DNA from: Schizochytrium sp. TIO01
Lineage: Eukaryota; Sar; Bigyra; Thraustochytrida; Thraustochytriidae
Length of the DNA: 64,000 bases
Assembly: GCA_004764695.1 (NCBI GenBank)
Contig: SMSO01000025.1
Location: forward strand, 5,696,362-5,760,361
Reading direction: 5' to 3'
Shown: positions 54,487 through 64,000 of the stretch, piece by piece
Numbering within the stretch: position 1 is the stretch's first letter
Layout of the letters: the number at the start of each line of letters is the position of its first letter
Notes under the pieces: generated by a model
Database searches by the model: none
What the model was told of the DNA's origin: nothing
Seen by the model: the letters and a program-made list of their open reading frames with translations, nothing else
Position numbers and translations under genes: made by a program

Positions 54487-56004
54487 CGACTAGGAACGTC
54501 CCCAAAGAGAGGTAAGAAGCACCACGCTCACCAAAGCACGTTGCCAAACGCCCCTCCCAATGACCTCAATGCCGTTTCACGATTTGCCTGCCCCTCTGTT
54601 GACTGGCACTGCCAAAGTGGTAATGGTTGTTGGTGTGAATTGTTATGTCGAGTTTACCCACGTTCTAGGCACCTAGCTTCCTATAAATTATTAAACCTAA
54701 GTGTACTCTCTACAAATTTACCATGAGGACACCAACCCAGTTATCAGCAACCTCCCCTGCACAAGCTCTTGTGCAAGTATTCCCAAGTCAAGATCCCGCC
54801 CAAGAACGCTGACCTGCCGCGTCTTTTGGCTTTGCCTTCTGTTCAGGGTGGCTCCAAACTTCTTCTCAAGCTCAAGTCAGATCCGCTATTCCACTAGCTC
54901 CACCTAGCCTACTGCTACCGCTTTCCTCAGTCTGGTACTTCAAGTTCTTCTTCTACCATCTTGAACTCACTCTTGTCAGTCTTCGCAGCTCTCGGTGCGC
55001 CGGCGCTGTCTCCTCGCCTAATTTTGATGAGAAGCGCAGAGGGTTGAGAAGCGCAGAGGTCTTGAAGGAGGCGGCAGCTGGGGTTCGCGTGGAGCGTAGG
55101 AAGGGCCACGGTGCTGTGCATGGGTGGTTTCTGTGCCGTCTGGAGGACACGCGATGACGACAGCGATCTGAGGCATGCCGCTGAATTTACAGTGAATCTA
55201 TGAATCACAACTACTTCTTAAGGACTCACCCCCATCTGATGATGAAGTAGCTATCTATCTATGGCTATCTATGGCTATAGCCATAGATAGAAGGGCAGGC
55301 AATCAATCAATCAGCTCCCAGGAGGCGACATGAAGCACTCTTGAGTCAAGAAGTCCAAATGCAAGTGTTGTCTCTAATACTGCTGTCGCGTGCAAGATGG
55401 TGTCGAGCGAGGTGGTCTGCGATGCAGTTCATCGCTCGCGGGAGACCACTTGCAGCGGCATTGGAGTTTTCCAGCAGCATGTGCAAAGGAATTGCCCCTA
55501 TAAAGTGAGTAACTATGGGAGTACCAAGGAAGATTGACATTACAAGGGGGTAAATGGATGGATGGACGTAGAGCGCTCTTGATTCGGGCCACGAGACTCG
55601 GACTCTGCGGACTGCGGCTTGCCAGGCGATGTACAAAGCGATGGCAAAATTGAAGGTCACTCAGTTGTCAGCCATAATCTTGTTTGTTGCCAATTTAGAG
55701 CCTCGAGGACGCCTTGGTTGGCACACACCAGCTGGATGCCCCAAAGGTATCACCATTCGTCACGGTGGTGGTGATGGTGGTGGTTGCGACGGCGGTGGTG
55801 AAGATGCAGTGCAGGACGACTAAACCGAGGCGTCTTGCAAGAATGTGCCTCTTGAGGAGACGTGCGGAAGGAGCTCTTGGCTTTGGCTGCTGATGTTTGT
55901 TTGATTGTTTCAAGAGAGAAGATTTATTTATTCTTTTAAAGGAAAAAACAAGTACCATGAACTAACTATCAGTGGATCAGTTACAGATCTTAAGATTGAG
56001 GAAG
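54487..56004. other. Intergenic, no supported gene
   Basis: GC-rich patches at about 54950-55150 and 55380-55640 have open frames on the minus strand in more than one phase. I cannot choose between them and recognise none. Confidence 0.4.
55265..55290. repeat. Perfect 26-bp palindrome
   Basis: The 13-base arm CTATCTATGGCTA meets its exact complement without a spacer. It follows a short CTAT run. Confidence 0.95.
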
Positions 56005-56391
56005 ATGGCGGTTCTGATTGACAACGGAGAAACGATCTCGAAGAGACCTCGCGTGAGCAGTCACGGTCGTCGCACGTTCCTTAGCGCACTTCGCGTTGTG
56101 GCGATTGTATATTATGCGATTGATTCGTGGGTTGCGTTGAACAATGATCGGCCTGAGCAAAGTGAAGACGACTCTGAATTCCACTCGTGCGAAATATAGA
56201 TCAGTGGCTCTCGCCAATTCACCATTGTTTTTCTGTAACAGGCCGTTTCGGCAAGCAGAAATGAGGGTTCCAGCTCATGGGATGTTTACAACATGTTGCG
56301 TCGCCTCATCTGGAAGTGCCACCTGCGTGTCCAAGGCCTTCAACAACGAAACTTCGAGGACGCAGCATTTGCTCGGCGTCAGAATTGCTGA
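56005..56391 (+). CDS. Possible two-exon small protein, unknown
   Basis: Exon 1 (56005-56052) encodes MAVLIDNGETISKRPR and ends at a GTGAGC donor. The 189-nt intron ends in a strong acceptor (TTTTTCTGTAACAG, ending 56241). Exon 2 (56242-56391) continues in the same phase for 49 residues, including WDVYNMLRRLIWKCHLRV and FEDAAFARRQ, and then stops. The intron size and signals match the two better-supported spliced genes in this window. The 65-aa product is basic and helical and I do not recognise it. If the donor is not used, exon 1 runs on for 64 codons with one hydrophobic segment. Confidence 0.35.
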
Positions 56392-57033
56392 GGCTATGAA
56401 CAGTCTTTCTTCCGTTTCCACAAACCTCATGCAGGACATAGTATGAAAGCACTCACGAAAATAAGGTAGGAAACGACTGTGAGACTCAGCATGAAGATCG
56501 GCAGCGCGTAGATTAACAAGTTGAGGTTCATAGAAGATAGTGCAACAGCCGTGCTAAGCAGGTGCTTGTTTTTTTTTGGGGGGGGGGGGGGGGGATTTGG
56601 AAAGAAAAAAAAAACTGAGATGTGGGTACCAAAAGATCAAGAAGAGATAGTGCATACTACGGTACACCTTTAAAATATCGACCTGAAGAGATCGGAAAAT
56701 ATACTTGAGCTCTCAATATATAAAATTATGATATATTTTAAAAGGTCAACAATGCACACCTATTCAACTCTTCAATGATGCCATTGGGTCAATCTTTGCA
56801 CACAATTCAATGAAGTTTGTGGATAATTGCGTTCTTGTTCAGGAGGACATTAAAATAAGTGTCTAACTCTCAACACAAGGCTATATCTTGACTTTAATTT
56901 TAACCATCTGCTGTGAGGAGATAAATGCCCATAAGCCAGCTATTTAATGTTCAATAAAAGTAAGGCAGTGAAGCTCGGGATGATATTCTAAACGAAATTG
57001 CAGTGGAGGTAAATGCAGAGAGAAAGGATAAGT
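56392..57033. other. 3' flank of glycosyltransferase gene, no gene seen
   Basis: Contains a poly-G tract; otherwise AT-rich and without a supportable frame. Confidence 0.5.
56578..56594. repeat. Poly-G tract (17 G) between T and A runs
   Basis: A T-run leads into 17 uninterrupted G, and an A-run of about ten follows shortly after. It could form a G-quadruplex. Exact length is uncertain because homopolymers are prone to sequencing error. Confidence 0.9.
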
Positions 57034-58770
57034 TCACGGTTTTGAATTTGACACAGGGCCATTGAAATAGTCAATTGGCTCGAACATTTCAACAGGAATA
57101 CCTGCTGAGCGCAATGCTTTAACTGTGGCAGGCTCGGCGGATCTCTGTGAAATTAAAGCAAGCAACCTCCAGACATAACAATAGATTTTATCCGGCCCGA
57201 GACGTGCCTTTAAAATGTTAAAAGCACGTTGAGCAACGGCCGAAGCTTCTTTTGCGATATGCGGCTGAAGCAGGCACTCTCTCATCGCGGGAAGCTCGCG
57301 CATACTTGTAGAGATAGGGATGTAGTGGTGCCAAGGGCGCAATTCGAGATAATAGAATTCCCGGTATGCGAAAATTGAAGTGACCCATAAAACCAGAGAT
57401 TTGGTTGTCATTTTCAGAGCAAGTCCAAATGAAGCTGTATTTCCATCACAATGCAGAATCATTTTGTTTTCTGCAAACTGGCGAGGTGATATCTTTTCGT
57501 ACCAATTACTTTGAAAAAGGGCTTCAAAAGATCCGCCAATTTTTGGCGCACCACCGATAAACCCTACGTCGAATCCCTCAAGATCAACAAAGCGCTCCAC
57601 AATATTCAAGCGAGGAAGATACTCAAAGGACTCAAGTGTATGTGGAACACCTGTGGAGCTGCCTCTCCACCACACCACATTTTTGCGAAGACTCCATGGC
57701 ACCTCCACAACGCGGCTCCTCGAAGGTGAGGATTGCATATCCTGTTGCAGACGCGAAAACTCTATAGGATTGTCAGAGAGTTGAATGAGGTTATGCATAG
57801 ATGCCTCCACGAAGGCTCCAGTCGGGAAGAGCAATGAATTATGCGCAGGAGTTCCAACATATCGCACAATGCCTGGCATAGGTTGAAGCCAGTCATGCGA
57901 AGAATCAGGCACGGCGAAATCAGAGTTTGAGAATGCATATAACACATCAGGTACTGTTGTTATCTGACAGAGCATCCAAAGCAGTTTTAATTTGGCATGC
58001 CAAAGTCGAGTTCCCGAGACGCGTGTTTTACAGTTGAGAATATGAGGTACATTTGATGTTACCCACACGAGGGCATCGACTTGCTGGGCTTGACAATAAC
58101 CCCAGATGCGTTTTAGTTCCACTTGGCGAAGCCAAAGAAGCTGGCCGGCTTGATCTAGCTCTGGCTCTGACCGTGGGCATTGAAGCTGGCACAGGAATTC
58201 TTCGGCTGTTAATCGATGCGGTTGGCGGAGCAAGGATGTCTGTTTTGCTTTCGCCAATGCAGGGCGACGTACATATATTTCAAGGAGCTCGTCTAAGCGT
58301 GCTCGTGGATCCACGCTGTCTGTAGAGCACTTTAGAAACTGTATATCAAACCCAGCTGTCGCCGTAAAGTCTATGTACGGAACCTCCTCATTCGCATTTA
58401 GATCTAACGAAGACGCTCGAAGAAGTTTGGTGTACACGCTTTCACAGTTGAGCACCGAGTCTTTGTTAGGCCATTTCTCTTGGGTGCGATGGTCCATAGA
58501 GTCCAAGTCAGCAAATAGGTTGTCGGCATCGTTATTGTTGTCGCTGTTGACGTTGTTGCCTACGTATCTCTTGTTCACGCTGCTGCTAGTGGTCCTTGCA
58601 TGGTCAATCTCTGGTCTTTGCACTGTGTCGTCGTTTTCGCGATCGAAGACTGCTGTGACGTACAGGCCCCAGGTCACAGATACCACACTTAAGATCAACA
58701 CAGCAAAGAGGATCCCAAGCAGTAGCAGCGCAACTCGCCCACGCTGACAAGACTTGAGCATGATCTTCAT
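57034..58770 (-). CDS. GT90 (CAP10/POGLUT-like) glycosyltransferase
   Basis: A 578-aa type II membrane protein. A short basic cytosolic end (MKIMLKSCQRGR) is followed by a transmembrane anchor at about 13-36, then an Asn/Asp-rich stem to about 100. The C-terminal half carries GT90 features: VPWSLRKNVVWWRGSSTG, then FDVGFIGGAPKIG, SPRQFAENKMILHCDGNTAS, SFGLALKMTTKSLVLWV and YYLELRPWHHYIPI. The strongest signature is KMILHCDGNTASFGLALK, the family's nucleotide-sugar-binding region. Members add xylose or glucose to protein or polysaccharide (fungal Cap10, animal POGLUT/Rumi). The acceptor here cannot be predicted. The product is probably Golgi-located because of the anchor and because it lacks a KDEL-type tail. 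Confidence 0.88.
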   Translation of the reverse strand: MKIMLKSCQRGRVALLLLGILFAVLILSVVSVTWGLYVTAVFDRENDDTVQRPEIDHARTTSSSVNKRYVGNNVNSDNNNDADNLFADLDSMDHRTQEKWPNKDSVLNCESVYTKLLRASSLDLNANEEVPYIDFTATAGFDIQFLKCSTDSVDPRARLDELLEIYVRRPALAKAKQTSLLRQPHRLTAEEFLCQLQCPRSEPELDQAGQLLWLRQVELKRIWGYCQAQQVDALVWVTSNVPHILNCKTRVSGTRLWHAKLKLLWMLCQITTVPDVLYAFSNSDFAVPDSSHDWLQPMPGIVRYVGTPAHNSLLFPTGAFVEASMHNLIQLSDNPIEFSRLQQDMQSSPSRSRVVEVPWSLRKNVVWWRGSSTGVPHTLESFEYLPRLNIVERFVDLEGFDVGFIGGAPKIGGSFEALFQSNWYEKISPRQFAENKMILHCDGNTASFGLALKMTTKSLVLWVTSIFAYREFYYLELRPWHHYIPISTSMRELPAMRECLLQPHIAKEASAVAQRAFNILKARLGPDKIYCYVWRLLALISQRSAEPATVKALRSAGIPVEMFEPIDYFNGPVSNSKP

Positions 58771-59209
58771 TTTGGGGAGATTATTGGGATTCGGCTAGTT
58801 CATCATCTTATGTGCAATTACTAATCCTAAGATTATTTATAAGTACATAGAATACTCCACTAGGATCTACTATGTGGTAATCCATGTGGCGAAGTCAAAT
58901 ACCAAATACCACATTTGTGAGTAGTGAACCGTGAAGCTGTTTCTCTGAGGCAGCAAATTTGCCCTGTGTATATTTATTTCTTCGGTGCTCTTTCTTCTAT
59001 TAAGCAGCAGGTGCCTAGGTATGCGCATGTAGCATGTACAATGTAATATCCAGAAATCTATGATGCAAATAACATTATAGATTTCTGGATGAATCACTCG
59101 AGTCAAGAAGGCTTAAGTTGACTAGGTATGTGCTGTTGATGCGATGGAGGCCAGTTCAATTTGACAGGGGAAAATGATTAATGTATTTGTAACTATGCGT
59201 GCATAACAA
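58771..59209. other. Short intergenic region with a perfect hairpin
   Basis: At 59048-59090 a 14-base arm (ATCCAGAAATCTAT) and its exact complement flank a 15-base loop. No gene is seen. Confidence 0.6.
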
Positions 59210-59433
59210 CTACTTGTTCCGTGTGTTTCCGGCATTCTTGCGCTTGATGAGCTTCTTGCCATTGCGGGTTTTATCATTTGCATCCTTGGATTCAATCTTC
59301 TTGTACGTCTTGGGAAGTCCTAGGGCGAGGCGAAGTGCCTCCTCTGGATCCTCCAGAATAAGTTTCTCGTTGATGGGCTTGGCACGGGAAATCTTGCTGG
59401 AGTTAGACTGTCCCTTGGGTAGGATCTTGGCCA
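59210..59433 (-). CDS. Small lysine-rich protein, unknown
   Basis: A 74-aa frame starts MAKILPKGQ at 59433; the frame stays open upstream to 59470 without another ATG. Codon choice is clearly biased to C/G-ending codons (AAG for Lys, ATC, AAC, GCC), as in real genes here. The middle holds an acidic helix (LILEDPEEALRLALGLPK). The C-terminus is very basic (KKLIKRKNAG then NTRNK), which suggests a nucleolar or RNA-associated protein. I do not recognise the family. It could also be the last exon of a longer gene. Confidence 0.55.
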
Positions 59434-61751
59434 TGCGCAGAGGTGTAGTTCCTTTGTGGTCTCTAGACAATTACTGCCTTTCCTGGTTGGCCAACTTTCG
59501 CTCAAGAAGGCACCTGACTGCTGCTTGCTGTCTGTCTGTCTGCCTTGGCTCTTTCTGGGTTTGCTGTCTAGTGCAGTTGTTGCTGTGTCTCTCGCTGTTG
59601 TAGAACGAAAGAAGTTTCGGGTCTGCTGCTGGCTGGTGCAGTCCTACGTGCTTGGGCGCTTGTTCTGCAAGTGGTATATTTTCGAGGGTCCTTGACCTGC
59701 TGCCAACTGCGCAGCTGACCTGCGTCGAAGTAGGCAGCTGTTCCCCAACTATTGATCCCATGTTCTACTGGCTCCTCAGTGCATCTGCATCTCTTCGTAT
59801 TGTTGATCTCACTTTCGCACCTTGAAGAATGGGACGTTCAAAGAGTCCCAGGTCGCCGGATCTACTAGTCGTAGCATGTCTTCGAGACGCACCTGCGGTT
59901 CGAGTGAAAAGGCGCCTCTTCCCTTACGACAATGCCACTGATGATGCCAAAGGGGACAGCGCAGTCGCAGTTTCAAAGGCTTGGCCGAACTTGTTGCGCT
60001 GTGCATTAGGGGTTCTGCCCTGGTTCCTCGTGTAAATGCAGTGGCGCCGATTCGTTAAAGAGACAAATAACTTTGAACGTTCACAAACAACTTGAACTGG
60101 AGACATACAAATTCAGAGTTCGTCGCGGTGATTCGTAACTGCGGCATATCTTTGATTGGACCAAAGTCAGCAATCTTGGAGATGACCACGATCTTGCCGC
60201 TTCGGGCTAGTCGCTGGCTTTAAGTTATTTCTGACCTTCATCGATGGGTGTGCGCTGACGGAAAATCAAAGACTTCATTTTCCTGGTGTGCCTCTAGAGG
60301 TAGCTAGCTACGTAGTGCTCTCTTCCTGGGGGCGCAGGAACTGGATTGACAAGTTATCAATGCCAATGCAAAGCTGTGTTCATAGCAGGCCCAAGTTGGC
60401 AGAGCAGGCGTCCAACAGTACTTATATCATGGAGAAGCAGACCTTCAAGAAGAGCGGAAAGGTGATAGTGCTTTGTCTTGGAAGCGCGGTGAGAAGACAG
60501 GTAAGTACAGAGGTAGTACATACATACCTAGGTAAGAAGGCATACTCCCTCACTATCACTAGGCAGAGTAAGAAGGCAGAGGTAGTACGTATTGGGAGGG
60601 CTCATAAAATTCATGCCAGAACAATCGTTTAACACGTCAACCTCGCTCACTATGGCTCCTATCAATCCCCGACTTGGGTGGTGAAACATATCAGCAATAC
60701 CTGTATTTTTCACGCATATGGCGAGGATTGCTTTGAAAAGAGAGCGGCGTGAGCTATCTCAGCAGGTTCAAATTGCGCACTTCCATGGAAGGTGGGAACC
60801 TTCTCACAAAAGGAGATGAGATGCTGTGATAAATTCCGTTCTTCAATTGGAAAGGAGAAGATCTTTGCTTCGAAGTTCTCACGGGTCGGGTCCTTCTCCT
60901 CGATCACGGCTTCCTTTTGCTGAAGTTGCTTTATCGGGAAATCAATCTCTGATTTAATGTAACTCTTCGCGAGCGCCAGACTCTGAAGAGTCGCTACGAT
61001 GATCCATAAAACCTCTTGCTGAGGCCATCAGGGCCCTGCTGCCGCAAGCTTTCAAGAAGGTGTCTGGGTACTAGTTTCCGGAGTTCTGCTGTGCCCAGGC
61101 CGCTCATGAGCGCATCAGAATTGAACCGAGCGCCGAGCGGGGGCAGAAAGAAAGAAGCCTTGGCTGCAATCTAGACCTGCTTCGAAAGCTAAAATTTCTG
61201 ACTTTTGCAGTCGCGACTTTGTCTGCGCTGAGGCCTAACTTCTAGCGGCATACGAGTAGGTATCATGATGTACCTGAAATTTCAGAAGGCTTGTCTGAGC
61301 CGATGATGTCGCGATCTTTCTTCAAGCCCTGCCAAAGCATACCAGAACTTTCTTTCGTAGAACTTTCTTTCGTAGCTATTGAGCCTCCCGTTGTCCAACT
61401 TCGACCCAAAAGCCGCCGCGGCTTCGGAGGATTGTAGGATGATGGTATTGACAATCTGACAACAGTCAGTTATCCAGGTACCATCATTCCCATCATTCTC
61501 ATCGTTCTTTCTAAGTGTTGTACCCAGTGCGCACCTCGAGAGCCACAATTCTCATGCATAGAATGAAAGACACCATGGCATAGTAGGGCGCCCTTTCTGA
61601 TAGACAGACCCAAGTCAGCGAAGATGTGCACATCATGATTGAGTTCCACTGCTAATTCGCAGCGGACTCGTGGTTCGCAGCATTGGTCAGAAATAAAGAG
61701 CCGCCCCGCGTGCCGCCAACGCCGCCAAAGCTGTCGGAGCTTGTGCACAGC

Positions 61752-61804
61752 GATTGATGAATTGATTGATTCATTGATTGATTGATTCATTGATTGATTG
61801 ATTC
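61752..61804. repeat. (TTGA)n microsatellite
   Basis: ATTGATTGATTC units in tandem, about twelve tetramers. Confidence 0.9.
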
Positions 61805-62143
61805 GCGACACGCTCTGGCGTAAGCGGGTCGAAGGAGAGAACTGTGCGCAGCGATCTGATTCCTCGCTGTCATCTTATGGTAGGTAGCCCTTGGGCAGAG
61901 ACCTCGAGCTTAGTTGGCAATGGATTGATTCAACAGCACTTATAATGCCGCCCGCGGACTGCATGGAGACCGAGTTCTGCCCGAGCGAGCGCGTTCCTGG
62001 AACATATTGAGACCGGCAAAGCAAAGGCCTGAACGCGATGATAACGAACTTGGGTGGGTGGTATACTGCCGCAATGGCATGAAGTAGTCGAGTTTTCTTG
62101 AGGGTTTTCCAATGTTCCTGTTCTTTTCGTTGGCTTTGGTTCT

Positions 62144-62190
62144 GGTTTGTTTGATTGTTTGTTTATTTGATTGTTTGTTTGTTTGTTTGA
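62144..62190. repeat. (TTTG)n microsatellite
   Basis: Imperfect TTTG/TTGA units; the complement of the AAAC motif that forms the long arrays elsewhere in the window. Confidence 0.9.
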
Positions 62191-64000
62191 GCATGTGAAT
62201 GGCTTGGCACGATGAGGGATGATTCAGTTGGTCTTCGCACGCCGCCGCGCTGATCATTGCATAAGATGAGAAATCATTTTGCGCGGGTATTGCTTGATGG
62301 AAGCTCGTGGCTTTGGCCTGTTGCTACGAGTTTATGTTGATCTAGAACGCATAGGGTCGAACGAAAGGTTTTGACTTCAAGCTTTGCACGATGAGGGCCC
62401 AAGTGGAACTACGATGACAATTCGAGCTGCTTTTGTAGACAAAAAGACGGCATTGTTGAAGTTCCAAAATGAGGCACCCAACAACACAGAACTGCAACGA
62501 GAGAATTAGAAGCGAAAACCATAGGACTTTGTAGTACATAGGCGGCTCTTCGCCACACTGAAGTGAATCTGGACTTTTATAATTTGATAGCACTTGACTT
62601 TTGTACAACCTTATCGATACCTGGCAACAAAACGGTCTGAGTAGTAATAAGTAGCAGAAGTAAGGTTTTGCTCGACAGTGCTTTTGGTAGCACCCTTGAT
62701 GTCTGCGTTATTAATTTCCCTTTTCTTCTTTCGTTTTCAACACTTTTTATAGTTTATTTTATGGAAACTTTGGTATGAAAAGAAAAAAAAAGGAAAAAAA
62801 AAAAAAACTGAGCCTGGGGAACTACCCCCATTTTATTTTAACCAACATATTTTCAAAGATCGATTGGACAACTCATAGCGACAGTCTGCGCAGAAAATGG
62901 GATGGCAAACCTTGAGTAGGTTGCCGAGGTTCCCTGGGTTTTCATTTGTTAAAAGGCATGGGGGGCTCATAAGATCTGGGTGCATACAGTTTGTCACTTC
63001 CGTTATGTGCCTCCTTCATCAGTCGCAGGAGACATTTAAAGTTGTCCAATCTCAATTGGTCACCTTCTTTTTCCTCTTCTTCTTCTTTTCCAAACTTGAA
63101 AAGTTATGAAAATAAAAATAATAGAATAATTAATTATTTACAAGTATTTCTTTCTTTTTAAACAAACTTGAAAGATAAAATTAAAAATATTCAAGTTTTT
63201 ATATACCAAGATCTTGAATCAAAAACAACTGTCTTTCTTCTTTCACACAAACCTTTAGATTATACCTTTACTTGGGAAAGCCTTAACAAAGCACCAAGGC
63301 CAAACTTGTTTGGGCATTGCAGGGCAGTCAGCCCACTAGCTTCACTTAGAATCTTCTGCTGGGGCAAAGGAATCAATTAGGTTCAACACAGTACGTATTG
63401 CGGTGAATGAAAGCTCTTGATCCATGCAAACAGTGCGATCCCGGTCCATAACTTCTCGCTCGCCACAAACTGTGTAGTTCCCTGAATTCTCGCAATCTGC
63501 AGGTCAAACTCAAGATACACTTTGCAGTAGCCCCAATATACTGCAAAGATCGATGCGTAAAAGTGCAAAAAGAGAAAGCTCGAATGAGTTTTATCAAGTT
63601 GCAGGTATCTAAATTCAGCTGAAGCGAAAGTCTGAGATCTAAGACCTCCAAAGTTCGGGTTGTCCAATTTGCCCACTGTGTAACATACTCTATAGGTAGG
63701 TACTAGCTAGTGCACCTGAGGCGCCGGATGTAATTTCAACACGCAAGCTTTTGTTTATCAGGTGTGCAGACATTTCGTACAGGTTTCGCTTGCATCATAA
63801 GCGTCACCAAGACCCGCACAACTACAGGACTTATGATTGGAGCAGAACCATGGACAAAGAAAGCAGTTCTTCGTATGCCACTCTGCCGAGGTCGAAGATG
63901 TCGTGCTAAACCTCTACACAGATAGCTCGGTGGTCGCTGTAATCTTCACGAAGCGGCGACGCGAATTTGATCCTTGATGTTCACTCAGATCTAATATACG

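Larger units (their letters stand above)
59434..64000. other. Gene desert, fourth, to window end
   Basis: No gene I can support. Minus-strand frames at 61282-61548, 61470-61811 and 63383-63676 look protein-like but match nothing, and overlapping frames look equally good. An AT-rich spacer lies at 62740-62820 and 63060-63200. Confidence 0.4.

Noticed and set aside
61282-61811. Two minus-strand frames that can be joined in phase by a roughly 70-nt intron
   Set aside because: The joined peptide has no recognisable family, and neighbouring frames look just as protein-like.

Overview
The window is nuclear DNA of a eukaryotic microbe, most likely a stramenopile and probably a labyrinthulomycete (thraustochytrid-like). 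That placement is inference. It rests on long uninterrupted reading frames with a few short introns (GTACGT/GTAAGT/GTGAGC donors, 109-220 nt), a PT-rich cell-surface stalk of the kind common in stramenopiles, a bacterial-type dapA, a sortilin, and a family 3 (GABA-B-like) GPCR. Genes sit singly on both strands, with no operons and no recognisable rRNA, tRNA, CRISPR or intact transposon.

Layout. 1-4.5 kb: the N-terminal part of a golgin-like coiled-coil protein (cut by the window edge) and a 7TM family 3 receptor, both on the minus strand. 4.5-16.9 kb: a 12-kb stretch without a convincing gene, full of microsatellites, including a 378-bp AAAC array and a 390-bp TTTATTCA array, with short GC-rich islands between AT-rich spacers. 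16.9-32.5 kb: the gene-dense core, holding an SLC25A39/Mtm1-type mitochondrial carrier, a three-exon roadblock dynein light chain, a large IQ-motif protein, a sortilin (VPS10) receptor, the REXO4 exonuclease and a phospholipid N-methyltransferase. 32.5-38.9 kb: a second desert. 38.9-43 kb: dapA and a mitochondrial polyprenyl diphosphate synthase (COQ1 type). 43-48.4 kb: a third, repeat-rich desert. 48.4-59.4 kb: SDHAF1 (LYR protein), a two-exon F-box protein, a UIM/UBX-like protein, a double-CrcB fluoride exporter, a possible two-exon small gene, a GT90 glycosyltransferase and a small lysine-rich protein. 59.4-64 kb: nothing I can support as a gene.

The genes do not form one pathway. Themes are mitochondrial support (carrier, COQ1, SDHAF1), secretory and endosomal traffic (golgin, sortilin, GT90), ubiquitin biology (adjacent F-box and UBX-like genes) and cytoskeleton or cilium (roadblock chain and IQ protein). 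The two most useful results are genes visible only after splicing: the roadblock dynein light chain, whose first exon appears to be just the ATG, and the F-box protein. I found no convincing undescribed multi-gene system. The least explained features are the microsatellite-dense deserts with GC-rich islands.
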